Assembly: GCA_966212235.1 (NCBI GenBank)
Contig: CBIHPP010000005.1
Location: 310,001 to 374,000 of the forward strand
Reading direction: 5' to 3'
DNA: 64,000 bases
DNA from: Niastella sp966212235
Lineage (GTDB): Bacteria > Bacteroidota > Bacteroidia > Chitinophagales > Chitinophagaceae
Part shown: one piece after another, positions 53,293 to 62,161 of the stretch
Position numbering within the stretch: position 1 is the first letter of the stretch
Layout: the number at the start of each line of letters is the position of its first letter
The notes under the pieces: model-generated
The model's database searches: none
Seen by the model: only the letters and a program-made list of their open reading frames with translations
What the model was told of the DNA's origin: nothing
Translations under genes and position numbers: made by a program

Positions 53293-53865
53293 ATGAGAAT
53301 CCCGGCAGCGATACAGGCCTATTGCCGTCCGCACCAACCAAACGGACTGATTTTAACAATGCTAGTTACCATTGTTGCCTTCGTAATTTCCTCAAGTGCG
53401 TATACACAAAGCAGGTATGACTGGCGAACGAACATCGACCAGGTGATTCACGAAACAGATAGTCTCTCTCTAAAATCGCAACGCACTTTTTACCTGAATA
53501 AAATATTGCGTAAAGACGAACCACTTAAAGAAACCTGGTACTACACCGTTCATAACCGCAATATTATAGTTTTTGAAGTTCGCTACCGGATTGATTCACT
53601 CGAGTATACCGAAACCTATTATATGAACAGGGGGCGGTTGATCTGTATGGAATTATATGAAACAGATTTTCTATCCTTCTATGAAGATGAGATCAAGCAT
53701 GGAGAAGTGTTCTTCTTCGACCATGATATGCTGATACAATATGTAACGGTAGGCAACGGTTTAGTGGACCTGTCGTTCCGTGATCCCCAATACGAACCGT
53801 TGAGGAGATTCTACAAAAGATATATAGAACTTCAAAAGAATATCCTTTCATTAGCAACGAACTAA
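53293..53865 (+). CDS. Exported protein of unknown function
   Basis: I do not recognise this 190-aa protein. It carries an unusual N-terminal extension (MRIPAAIQAYCRPHQPNG) before a hydrophobic export signal (LILTMLVTIVAFVISSSAYTQ, described in part). The mature part is rich in Tyr and Glu and alternates strand-like segments (NIIVFEVRYRIDSLEYTETYY, in part). It is probably periplasmic. It stands alone after a 533-bp gap and before the peroxiredoxin gene. Confidence 0.65.
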   Translation: MRIPAAIQAYCRPHQPNGLILTMLVTIVAFVISSSAYTQSRYDWRTNIDQVIHETDSLSLKSQRTFYLNKILRKDEPLKETWYYTVHNRNIIVFEVRYRIDSLEYTETYYMNRGRLICMELYETDFLSFYEDEIKHGEVFFFDHDMLIQYVTVGNGLVDLSFRDPQYEPLRRFYKRYIELQKNILSLATN

Positions 53866-53874
53866 GGTCAATTA

Positions 53875-54026
53875 GCTAATATGCTAATGCATTCTGTGCA
53901 GATGAACGTCTGTTCGCAAAGCTCAGCATATACAAGCGATAAAACATCATACAGTAATATGATAAATACTTAATTTGCCAATGGTTTTCCATTATCAAAT
54001 TAGCATATTAGCACATTATCACATTT
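53875..54026. repeat. 14-bp inverted repeat and ATTATCACATT word before the peroxiredoxin gene
   Basis: GCTAATATGCTAAT (53875-53888) and its exact complement ATTAGCATATTAGC (53999-54012) bracket 110 bp. ACATTATCACATTT follows at 54013-54026, a word also present at 20551 (with A as the last base) and 62133. Confidence 0.7.
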
Positions 54027-54041
54027 TTCCAATAATACACT

Positions 54042-54509
54042 ATGAGTTCAATTGATCAAAAGGCCCCGGATTTTACCCTGTTTGATTCCACGAAATCCCC
54101 CATTAGCCTGCACGACTTTACCGGCAAAAAAGTAGTCCTCCTATTCTTCCCGCTTGCCTTTACCAGCGTTTGCACCAAAGAACTTTGTTATGTACGCGAT
54201 AACATAGGATTATTTAATAATGTCGATGCCCAGGTGTTGGGCATCAGTGTAGATTCCCTGTATACGCTGGCGAAGTTTAAAGAAGAGCAGGGACTGAATT
54301 TCCCGCTGTTGAGTGATTTCAATAAAGAGGTATCAAAACTATATAATTCCCTATACGATGAGTTTAGTTATCATATGAAAGGCGTTTCAAAAAGAGCGTC
54401 TTTTGTGATTGACCGGGAAGGTATTATCCGTTATGCGCAAGTGTTGGAGAAAGCAGGCGACTTTCCCGATTTCGCAGCCATTCAGGCGAGTTTAACCGCA
54501 ATCACTTGA
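54042..54509 (+). CDS. PrxQ/Bcp-type peroxiredoxin
   Basis: This 155-aa thioredoxin-fold enzyme reduces hydroperoxides. The peroxidatic Cys 44 in PLAFTSVCTKEL is followed by Cys 49, the CX4C spacing of atypical 2-Cys PrxQ/Bcp enzymes. GISVDSLYTLAKFKEEQGL, FPLLSDF and KRASFVIDREGIIRY complete the fold. It is probably reduced by thioredoxin. Electron donors are not encoded nearby. Confidence 0.92.
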   Translation: MSSIDQKAPDFTLFDSTKSPISLHDFTGKKVVLLFFPLAFTSVCTKELCYVRDNIGLFNNVDAQVLGISVDSLYTLAKFKEEQGLNFPLLSDFNKEVSKLYNSLYDEFSYHMKGVSKRASFVIDREGIIRYAQVLEKAGDFPDFAAIQASLTAIT

Positions 54510-54603
54510 TTTTAATCAATTAAAATAGTATTAAAATACCTGCTGTGTACAAAATTATAAGCGGATTCCCTTATTAAAAGCACGTTTATTGCTAAAGGAG
54601 TTG

Positions 54604-54611
54604 TAAATTTG
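54604..54611 (+). promoter_or_regulatory. Candidate -7 box for the minimal sorting-domain protein
   Basis: TAAATTTG is a perfect TAnnTTTG match, giving a leader of about 42 nt to ATG 54658. The -33 is weak. Confidence 0.4.
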
Positions 54612-54657
54612 GTCAAAAGGAAATATCTTGAGCAATAACTGTAAAATATCATCGCGC

Positions 54658-54993
54658 ATGAAGATTTTTTACGCATTGTCCACTATCCTTTTATTGTCAT
54701 TACAATCGAAAAGCCAGGATCGAAACCCCGGAGAAGACCCTGCGCCCGCCATTGTAAAGTTTTACCCTAACCCTGCTACTTCCATTATCACGTTCGACTT
54801 TCAACGCGGATACGATAAAACGTTCAACCTGCAGATATTTAATTTTATCGGCAAAAAAGTACAGGAAATAACCAACGTAACTCCTAAAACTACGGTAAAC
54901 CTCAACGACTTCTACCGTGGCATCTATATCTTCCAATTAAAAGATAAGAACGGTAAAGTAGTAGATTCCGGCAAATTCCAGGTTTCCAAATAA
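54658..54993 (+). CDS. Minimal secreted protein: signal peptide plus type A T9SS sorting domain
   Basis: This 111-aa protein consists of a signal peptide (MKIFYALSTILLLSLQSKSQ), about 15 linker residues (DRNPGEDPAPAI) and a Por_Secre_tail-like type A sorting domain: VKFYPNPATSIITFDFQ, LQIFNFIGKKVQEI, VNLNDFYRGIYIFQLKD, GKFQVSK. No cargo domain lies between them. ATG 54658 is preferred over an upstream TTG at 54628, which would bury the signal. The role of a tail without cargo is unknown. Confidence 0.85.
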   Translation: MKIFYALSTILLLSLQSKSQDRNPGEDPAPAIVKFYPNPATSIITFDFQRGYDKTFNLQIFNFIGKKVQEITNVTPKTTVNLNDFYRGIYIFQLKDKNGKVVDSGKFQVSK

Positions 54994-55015
54994 TTACTGA
55001 TACACTTTATTATAT

Positions 55016-55046
55016 AGCCTTGCCAAATGGCAAGGCTAATTTTTTT
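55016..55046. terminator. Terminator between the sorting-domain protein and rlmI
   Basis: A 9-bp perfect stem, AGCCTTGCC with GGCAAGGCT, has an AAAT loop, followed by AATTTTTTT on the plus strand. It is shared by two convergent genes. Confidence 0.88.
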
Positions 55047-55050
55047 ATTG

Positions 55051-56223
55051 TTACAGCACCTGTATGATCAAAAACTTCAGGTAGTGGGTATTCTCCCATT
55101 CCCATACAATGGGGTGATCGGCCGATTGGGTTAGAAAATTCACCTGTCGTATTTTTCTTCGGGCGTCCTTGGCCGCTAATTGAATGATTTCCAGAAACAG
55201 TTCGGGCTGAATCAGGTTGGTACAACTGGAGGTAACCAGGAAACCACCGGGTTTCACCAGCTTCATACCCCGCAGGTTAATTTCCTTATAACCGGTTATC
55301 GCTTTTTGAATATTTTCCCTGGTTTTTGTAAAGCTTGGCGGATCGAGCATCACCACATCATATTGCCTTCCTTCCCGGCCCCAGGCCTTCAGCACGTCAA
55401 ACGCATTCATACATTCGAACCGGCAAATTTTGTCAAATCCGTTCAGGGCCGCATTGCGGTTAGCCTGCGTTACGGCGTTCTCTGAAATATCCAAACCCAA
55501 CACCGACTTAGCGCCATAGTGAGCGGCATGTATTTCAAAGGTTCCCGTATAGGTGAATGCACCCAGCACATCGGCTCCTTTTACAATATGTTGAATAGCG
55601 CGGCGGTTGTCCTGCTGATCGAGGAAGTACCCGGTCTTTTGACCGTTCTCAATATCAACGAAGAATTTCAACCCATTCTCCTGAATAGTGATCTTGGTAT
55701 CAAAAGGGGCTGATAAAAACCCTTTTTGCTGAGGTAAACCTTCCAGCTCGCGCACGGGCACATCGTTGCGTTCATAGATGCCTTTGGGCTGAAATATTTT
55801 TTCAAGCGCCGCTACAATGGCGGGTTTCCAAACATCTATGCCCAATGCGAGGGTTTGTATAACGAAATAGTCATTGAACTTGTCAATGATCAATTGCGGC
55901 AGGTAATCGGCTTCGCCGAAAATAAGCCGGCAATTTTCTACATAACCCAGTTGCTGGCGGTATTTCCAGGCTTCCAGCAGGCGGTTATAGAAAAATTCCT
56001 CATTTATTACATCCTCTTTTTTACGGGTAAGCAGGCGTACCAGTATCTGGGAGCGGGAATTGAAATAGCCTTTTCCGATAAATTTTTTATCGTGCGTATA
56101 CACGTCTACTATTTCGCCGGGATTCAGGCCTTCGGGGGCCTCATTCACTTCATTGGCAAAGATCCAGGGATGCCCGTTTGCCACCCGCTGACTGATCTTC
56201 TTTTTTAAGATTACCTGATTCAT
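55051..56223 (-). CDS. rlmI: 23S rRNA (cytosine-C5)-methyltransferase RlmI-like
   Basis: This 390-aa SAM-dependent enzyme matches RlmI, which methylates C1962 of 23S rRNA. A PUA domain (about 1-75; GHPWIFANEVNEAPEGLNPG, IGKGYFNSRSQILVRL) precedes a ferredoxin-like linker and the Rossmann domain: VLGAFTYTGTFEIHAAHYGA (SAM), VMLDPPSF and the catalytic-loop Cys in VTSSCTNLI. A TACTTTTG -7 box ends 5 nt before its ATG. Confidence 0.9.
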   Translation of the reverse strand: MNQVILKKKISQRVANGHPWIFANEVNEAPEGLNPGEIVDVYTHDKKFIGKGYFNSRSQILVRLLTRKKEDVINEEFFYNRLLEAWKYRQQLGYVENCRLIFGEADYLPQLIIDKFNDYFVIQTLALGIDVWKPAIVAALEKIFQPKGIYERNDVPVRELEGLPQQKGFLSAPFDTKITIQENGLKFFVDIENGQKTGYFLDQQDNRRAIQHIVKGADVLGAFTYTGTFEIHAAHYGAKSVLGLDISENAVTQANRNAALNGFDKICRFECMNAFDVLKAWGREGRQYDVVMLDPPSFTKTRENIQKAITGYKEINLRGMKLVKPGGFLVTSSCTNLIQPELFLEIIQLAAKDARRKIRQVNFLTQSADHPIVWEWENTHYLKFLIIQVL

Positions 56224-56228
56224 TCGCG

Positions 56229-56236
56229 CAAAAGTA
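56229..56236 (-). promoter_or_regulatory. Candidate -7 box for rlmI
   Basis: The minus strand reads TACTTTTG, a perfect match ending 5 nt before the ATG at 56223. Transcription would begin at or one base before the start codon. Confidence 0.5.
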
Positions 56237-56277
56237 AAATTAATGTGCGAAAGCGTAGAATTTCGATTGGGGAGTAC

Positions 56278-58260
56278 TTATGGAATTATTTCCGCCGTTT
56301 TCTTATCCCAATCAACCGTGATAGTAGTGCCATTGGCAAATACGGTGCGTTCTTTCCTGTAGTTGCTATCCAGAAATTCATGTTGTATCATTTCAGTAAA
56401 TGCCAGCCGTTTATTCAAATCACTCATGCGGTTTATCAGGTCCAGGTTTTCTTTATTCATTTCGAAGCCGCGGCCAATCTGTGGTAATCCAGCATTCAGC
56501 AATCCCCTGAGATCAGCAGGATTAAAAGTGGTTAGAATAGCTTCATGATACACCAGGTCCCACAAAGGGATGGGAACTCCATTCCTGGTGTTGAGCGGTG
56601 AGGAAAAATCAACATACGGAACCGTCCAGTCACAGGCAGCTTCTGTACCTACAATGCCAAGATTTGCACGTACCCAATTATAAACCCTGATTCTGTCGAG
56701 CAGCGCTTCCGTACGGGTGGAAGGATGTTGCGGATTAAAATCTTCATCCGGTGCAATATAACCGAAAACATCCAGGTAACTTCCATTGGGTCGGATGCCA
56801 TGATCAAACAATCCCCGGTAGTTTTTTTTCAAATGACCAACCGCAAACTTTCCGCTCAAATAGCTCATCTTACCTCCGTCCCAATAATCCATATATGGAA
56901 TATTGCCTTCTTTAGAATCGCCAAAACGGGTTCCCGGAAAAATAACAGGCGGGCTTGCAGCATCCTCTTCATGAATGGCAAACTGTTTATTGAAGGATGG
57001 CGCATCTGCATAGTAATCGCGGTATTGATCGTGCAGCACAAACAAATAACCCAAATCGCGTAAAGTGTTCTGCAGCCTTTGCATACCCTCATAACCGCCC
57101 GCTGCCGGAGCTGGTGGCAGTACATCAGGATGCTGCCGGTCATAGCCTAAAGTAGGCCAGCCCGTTAGTACAACCATCAGGTTATTCAATCCATCTTGCT
57201 TCCATTTCCGGAATACTGAGCCGCGCTCATCAAATGTAGTCACCTGGTAACGTGTTGCAGTATCACGCTTCCAGCGAGCGCCATCGTCTTTATAATCAGT
57301 AAGAATATTTGATCGGATTATGGGCGTACCAACGATTTGTTTTACCTGCGGATTTTTAGCAATCTTCTCCTGAAGCGGGACAAACAATCCTGTTTCTATA
57401 GCATATTTTCTATAACGCTTGGCCATGGTCACATAGTTCCCTTCCGGTATGAAACACATACGGCCGCTGCGGGAATAGGCTAATTTTCCCAGCGATGCCC
57501 GCCAACGCGGACCTATAACGGTAGGTCCACCCGCAGGATGATTGAACTGATAGGCTGCGTCATCAGGCGTTTCAATGATTATCATCATGGCGGACCTTCC
57601 TTTCTGAAACCCCCACCACGACATAGACCAGTCTTCAATGACATTGCTTTGCAACTCGCTTCTGTCTGTTTTTTTAATGGAACCATCCGGATCAGAACTG
57701 CGTATAGGATGATAAGCCTTTGGCCAGGTACGTGGTAACAAAACGCCTCTTACATTACTAAGTACAGTATAATCAACTTCATTACCATCCAAAGCCGTAG
57801 GCCAGTTAAGCTGTCTGATCACTGTTTGCTTTTCTTCCGCTGCTACATCAAACACAAGGTCCTCATCGGGCCCTTCCAACGCAAGCGTAAGGTATAATCT
57901 ACAATCCGTTCCTTTCCAGTTCTCAAGGGTTATCATAATCCCTGTTTTGAAGCCTGGATTATAATTTGTTACTTCTCTTTTTCCGGCATCGGCCAGGCGT
58001 ACAGCAAATTCCTTTCCGTTGCGCTTAACAATCATATCATTTACGCTGGAGGGAACCATGTCCCAGTGTACGTTTCCAACTCGTATGCGAACAGACAGGT
58101 CTGATTCTTTGAAGGTTACTATTTGTTTTTTTCCGGCAATGGTCCAGGCGCCGTTTGTATTGGTAACTTTTATACCACTTTCTTGTGCAAGCAGAACCGG
58201 CGTAAAGCATAAAAAATAAATGAAAGCAAAAATCAGGTACCGGGTGAGTTTTGGTTTCAT
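56278..58260 (-). CDS. Exported glycoside hydrolase-like protein (GH101/GH129/DUF5696-like)
   Basis: This 660-aa protein has a signal peptide (PVLLAQ), an N-terminal beta-sandwich (about 30-270) and a TIM-barrel-like region: NNLMVVLTGWPTLGYDRQHP, FVLHDQYRDYYADAP, PNGSYLDVFGYIAPDEDFNP, NLGIVGTEAACDW. The Asp in YLDVFGY and the Glu in GTEA are positioned like the acid pair of endo-alpha-N-acetylgalactosaminidase-type enzymes, so an O-glycan or alpha-galactosaminide substrate is possible. The family call is tentative. It is the last gene of the susD operon, 187 bp after the FG-GAP gene. Confidence 0.65.
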   Translation of the reverse strand: MKPKLTRYLIFAFIYFLCFTPVLLAQESGIKVTNTNGAWTIAGKKQIVTFKESDLSVRIRVGNVHWDMVPSSVNDMIVKRNGKEFAVRLADAGKREVTNYNPGFKTGIMITLENWKGTDCRLYLTLALEGPDEDLVFDVAAEEKQTVIRQLNWPTALDGNEVDYTVLSNVRGVLLPRTWPKAYHPIRSSDPDGSIKKTDRSELQSNVIEDWSMSWWGFQKGRSAMMIIIETPDDAAYQFNHPAGGPTVIGPRWRASLGKLAYSRSGRMCFIPEGNYVTMAKRYRKYAIETGLFVPLQEKIAKNPQVKQIVGTPIIRSNILTDYKDDGARWKRDTATRYQVTTFDERGSVFRKWKQDGLNNLMVVLTGWPTLGYDRQHPDVLPPAPAAGGYEGMQRLQNTLRDLGYLFVLHDQYRDYYADAPSFNKQFAIHEEDAASPPVIFPGTRFGDSKEGNIPYMDYWDGGKMSYLSGKFAVGHLKKNYRGLFDHGIRPNGSYLDVFGYIAPDEDFNPQHPSTRTEALLDRIRVYNWVRANLGIVGTEAACDWTVPYVDFSSPLNTRNGVPIPLWDLVYHEAILTTFNPADLRGLLNAGLPQIGRGFEMNKENLDLINRMSDLNKRLAFTEMIQHEFLDSNYRKERTVFANGTTITVDWDKKTAEIIP

Positions 58261-58447
58261 GGTATTTCAGCTTTAGATATTAATTAGGCGTTGTTCCTTT
58301 ATATTGCAATTAACTACGATTAGCCAGCATGTATGCGCTCCGACTTTGCATTCCATTAAACAATATTGACAGAACCAGGATAAATCCCATTCATAATCAA
58401 GAAAGCGTACTAACAGACATCAAAATTTGGTCAGTTAAAACAAACAC

Positions 58448-61400
58448 TCACTTCACCACCCCATCCAACACCAACGCCCGTTTATTCCCCTTGTTGTCGA
58501 TGACCTCCACACTCACCACATTTTTATCCAGCATAATAAACCGGCCCGATTGCGAAAGGAATGAAGCGCCATAAGTAAATTCGCGTAGCTGCGTTTTTCC
58601 ATTTGGGTATTTTACTACTGCCCGCACTTCGAGCGGACCAACCGGTATACATGGCGCCTGATTTTTCAAGGCATACATTTTCAACGGCCCCCGGTTTTGC
58701 GCAGCCGCCACCAAATAATGCCCGGCAGCATTTTTTAATTGTACCAGCGACTTGCCATTGCCGGGTATAAAAATGCCGCTTTGCAACAAAGACATCGGTG
58801 TGAACCCGCCTGTACCATCACCCTGTAATAATAAGCCATTGCAACCATCGTAACGGCCAACAGATACTTCGGTACCATAATCATTGCCGTTAATCAACAC
58901 GTCCTGGTTGCCATCGCCATTGAAATCTTGTACCACCATTCCATTGATGCAGGAAAATTGCGCCTGCACCGGCAAAGGTTGTAATGCAAATTGCCCGTTA
59001 CCAAGGTTCTTTACCAAACAATGCGGGAAAAAATCAGCTTTTACGACCAGCGCATTTTTCATCTCTTCTTTAGTAAACATCTTGTCAAAAGTGGCGGCAG
59101 CGTATTTTTTGTAATTCGGGTATTTTGCTTTGAAGCCAACTACCTGTTTCACCACATCGTCCCGTACTTCGGCAATAAACTCCCGGCGTTGCGGAGTATC
59201 GGCACTGACAGGCAGGTATAGGGAGGGAATGGCATCATATACGCCATTGTTATCAAAATCTTTGGCGTACATGCGTACGGGGTATTCACTGCTTCCGCGG
59301 TAAAATGAATTTAACCCCAGGTTGCCGGCTATGTAATCCATGTCGCCATCATTATCGAAATCGCCGGGAACAATGCTTGTCCACCAGCCGCTTTTATCAA
59401 GAATGCCGGTTTGCGGTGTAATATTATTAAACAATCCCTGCGTGTTTTTGATAAACGTGATCGGCATCCATTCGCCGGCCAGCATCAGGTCGGGCCAGCC
59501 ATCATTGTCTAAATCTGTCCAAACGGCATCGCATACAAGGCCTGCATTTTCAAGGCAGGGTGCCATAGAGTGGGTAACATCGGCAAATTGAACCTTCCCT
59601 GCCTTTGAATCGTTCCGGTATAAAAAACTTGCAACCGGTTTGGGATAATTTCCCGGTTCTACCCGGCCGGCAATAAACAGGTCCAGGTCCCCATCTTTAT
59701 CATAATCTGCCGCACGCACACACGATTTGCTGGTAAAGTTTTTTGGAATAGCTGCTGCATCCGATTTAAAATGCCCTTTGCCATCGTTGATGAACATATT
59801 ATCAGCATACGCGGTGTCGTTAGGTGCATGTTCATAACCGCCGCCAGCAATGAATATATCCAGGTCGCTATCGCCATCTGCATCAAACAGGGCAATGCCC
59901 ATATCTTCTCCTGGTTTGGTTTGTTCATTCACGCCGCGCTGCAGCAGTTGTGTTGTAAACCGGCCGCCGGTAGTTTGCAGCAATAAGGTAGTACTATAAC
60001 CGGATGAACCGCCGCATACCAGGTCGTCGACCCCATTACCATCCAGATCGCCCACCGCTAATGCCGGTCCATATTCTGAAAACTTATGCGGCAATAATTT
60101 CTGAATATTAAAGTCGATAAAATCATTTTCAAGCTGCGTAAACTGTGCACCGGTTTCAGTGGTAACATCTGAAAACAACGTGTTGTCTGCAACAACTGGC
60201 TGTTGCCAGGTATAGGGTGTACTAGCTTTTGCATGATCAACCGTTAATACCTGGTCGGCCTGCACCTGGCGCAACACTTGTTTAAGGCCATCGGGCCATT
60301 TTATACAAACAGAATCTACCTGCGTAGTAGTTCCCAACCCAAAATGCGCATCGCCTTGCACGGATGACAAATATCCGCGTACCGGCGTTTCCTCATAAAC
60401 TTGCTGTTTTCCCTGGTAATATACTTCTATAAATGTACCCAGCCCATTGCGATTGTTCTTATTTCCCTGCAGGTGAATACGCAAATAATGCGCGCTATCT
60501 GGCTGCTGATCGCGCAGTGTATTCTTATACACCATCGCTTCATCATTGATATTATTTACTATAAAATCGAGATCACCGTCATTATCCAGATCGGCCCAGG
60601 CTGCACCGTTCGAGAAGGAAGGGGTTGTTAACCCCCACGTTTGGGTGGCATTGCTGAAGGTCAGGTTGCCATTATTTTTAAAAGCGTAATTATTGATCTT
60701 AACCTGTGGTATCTGGCTAAGGGTATACTCTTTACTGGCCACATTGCCCGATTGTTTGCGAAAAGCAATAAAGTCATGATCGGTTACATCTTTGGGATAG
60801 CCGTTCGTAACCAGGATATCGCGCCAGCCATCGTTATCAAAATCCTGCACCAGCGGCGCCCAGCTCCAATCTGTTTCGGCAACACCGGCGAAGAAACCGA
60901 TATCTGCAAACACCGGATCACCAATAGAATCTTTTTGTAATACCCGCGGTCCCATATTTAATTGTAAGGTATTACGCACATACTGGTATTGATAATGGTA
61001 GTAATCGGAATTCTGGTATAACAAATAACTGTTAGGGCCTAACATCATTTTTTTGCGGTAGTTGTCTTCGGGGTTCATATCCAGTTCCACCACATCGGCC
61101 AAACCATCGTTGTTAATGTCCATAACATCCTGTCCCATGCCATTGGCGGAGGTATGCTTGAAATAAGTGGCTGCTTTATCGGTAAACGTGCCATCGTGGT
61201 TGTTGATGTACAACAGATCGTTCGATAAAAAATCATTGGTAACAAAAATATCTTTCCAGCCATCCTTATTGAGATCGGCAATGGATACGGCGTGCCCATA
61301 CCCTTCTATCGTTACGCCTGCTTCCCGGGTTACATTCGTAAACACAGGATGTTGTAATTGTGCATTATGGTCGTTACGATACAACCGCCCTGTACTGAAA

Positions 61401-62044
61401 TGAGAACCATCGGTAATTTTTGGTTTGAATGCCGAAGGATTATTTGTCTCCCTGAGCTCATTGACCACGAGGTACATATCCTGGTCGCCATCGTTGTCAT
61501 AATCAAAAAACGCCGCCATGGTGCTGTATGTAGTATCGTTCAACCCATACGCCGCTGCCGATTCTTTAAATTGCGGAACGCCATTTTTGTCAACACCCTG
61601 GTTTATGTACAACAGATTTTGCCGTTGCGCCGCATTCTTTACCATAGAGGCGCATACATACAGATCGGTGAACCCGTCATTATTGATATCAACAACCGTA
61701 ACGCCGCGACACCAGCGACCCGCACCTGTTACGCCCGCCTGCTGCGTTACATCCTGAAATGTAAAATCGCCTTTGTTCAGGTACAATTTATTGGGAACCA
61801 GGTTGCCGGTGAAATATACATCCTGCAATCCGTCGTTATTAAAATCGCCAATACCTACCCCGCCCCCGTTATAAATATTGGTCATATCGATCGGGTTAAT
61901 ACTGTCGTTCTCAATAATGGTGTTGTTAAAGTGAATTCCCGAATGAGATGATGAAACAGCCTGAAACAATGTGTTATTGTCTTTACAGCCTGATAACAGA
62001 ACTGCCAATAACAAGGCGGTTAGAAATTTAATACAATGCGTCAT
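58448..62044 (-). CDS. FG-GAP/VCBS-repeat lipoprotein with ASPIC/UnbV domain
   Basis: This 1198-aa lipoprotein (lipobox LLSGC, Cys 20) contains many FG-GAP calcium-binding propeller repeats with DxNxDG cores (DFNNDGLQDVYF, DINNDGFTDLYV, DLDNDGDLDFIV, DKDGDLDLFIAG and more). A central ASPIC/UnbV domain (about 520-600) lies between two propellers: NRNGLGTFIEVYYQGKQQVY, HFGLGTTTQVDSVCIKWPDG. Proteins of this kind follow SusCD pairs in many Chitinophagaceae and probably act at the cell surface in glycan handling. It lies between susD and the glycosidase gene. Confidence 0.9.
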   Translation of the reverse strand: MTHCIKFLTALLLAVLLSGCKDNNTLFQAVSSSHSGIHFNNTIIENDSINPIDMTNIYNGGGVGIGDFNNDGLQDVYFTGNLVPNKLYLNKGDFTFQDVTQQAGVTGAGRWCRGVTVVDINNDGFTDLYVCASMVKNAAQRQNLLYINQGVDKNGVPQFKESAAAYGLNDTTYSTMAAFFDYDNDGDQDMYLVVNELRETNNPSAFKPKITDGSHFSTGRLYRNDHNAQLQHPVFTNVTREAGVTIEGYGHAVSIADLNKDGWKDIFVTNDFLSNDLLYINNHDGTFTDKAATYFKHTSANGMGQDVMDINNDGLADVVELDMNPEDNYRKKMMLGPNSYLLYQNSDYYHYQYQYVRNTLQLNMGPRVLQKDSIGDPVFADIGFFAGVAETDWSWAPLVQDFDNDGWRDILVTNGYPKDVTDHDFIAFRKQSGNVASKEYTLSQIPQVKINNYAFKNNGNLTFSNATQTWGLTTPSFSNGAAWADLDNDGDLDFIVNNINDEAMVYKNTLRDQQPDSAHYLRIHLQGNKNNRNGLGTFIEVYYQGKQQVYEETPVRGYLSSVQGDAHFGLGTTTQVDSVCIKWPDGLKQVLRQVQADQVLTVDHAKASTPYTWQQPVVADNTLFSDVTTETGAQFTQLENDFIDFNIQKLLPHKFSEYGPALAVGDLDGNGVDDLVCGGSSGYSTTLLLQTTGGRFTTQLLQRGVNEQTKPGEDMGIALFDADGDSDLDIFIAGGGYEHAPNDTAYADNMFINDGKGHFKSDAAAIPKNFTSKSCVRAADYDKDGDLDLFIAGRVEPGNYPKPVASFLYRNDSKAGKVQFADVTHSMAPCLENAGLVCDAVWTDLDNDGWPDLMLAGEWMPITFIKNTQGLFNNITPQTGILDKSGWWTSIVPGDFDNDGDMDYIAGNLGLNSFYRGSSEYPVRMYAKDFDNNGVYDAIPSLYLPVSADTPQRREFIAEVRDDVVKQVVGFKAKYPNYKKYAAATFDKMFTKEEMKNALVVKADFFPHCLVKNLGNGQFALQPLPVQAQFSCINGMVVQDFNGDGNQDVLINGNDYGTEVSVGRYDGCNGLLLQGDGTGGFTPMSLLQSGIFIPGNGKSLVQLKNAAGHYLVAAAQNRGPLKMYALKNQAPCIPVGPLEVRAVVKYPNGKTQLREFTYGASFLSQSGRFIMLDKNVVSVEVIDNKGNKRALVLDGVVK

Positions 62045-62056
62045 GTAAACAATCGC

Positions 62057-62069
62057 TTTTAGATATTAA
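62057..62069 (-). promoter_or_regulatory. Shared leader motif TTAATATCTAAA
   Basis: The minus strand reads TTTAATATCTAAAAG about 13 to 25 nt before the FG-GAP lipoprotein start. The same TTAATATCTAAA sits at a similar distance upstream of the glycosidase start (about 58272-58283). It may aid translation within the operon. Confidence 0.35.
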
Positions 62070-62074
62070 ACAGA

Positions 62075-62115
62075 GTCGTGCCACGATCCTTCGCCAAGGT
62101 TAATCGTGGCACGAC
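62075..62115 (-). promoter_or_regulatory. Strong intercistronic hairpin between susD and the FG-GAP gene
   Basis: GTCGTGCCACGAT and ATCGTGGCACGAC form a perfect 13-bp stem. The loop carries a nested CCTT/AAGG hairpin. No U-tract follows on the minus strand, so RNA stabilisation or partial attenuation is more likely than full termination. Confidence 0.75.
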
Positions 62116-62132
62116 TGGTGTTGATACAAATT

Positions 62133-62146
62133 ACATTATCACATTT
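62133..62146. repeat. ACATTATCACATTT word after susD
   Basis: A 14-nt word identical to 54013-54026 and identical over 13 nt to 20551-20563. It lies 16 bp beyond the susD stop. Confidence 0.55.
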
Positions 62147-62161
62147 CTCTGTACCGGCTTA

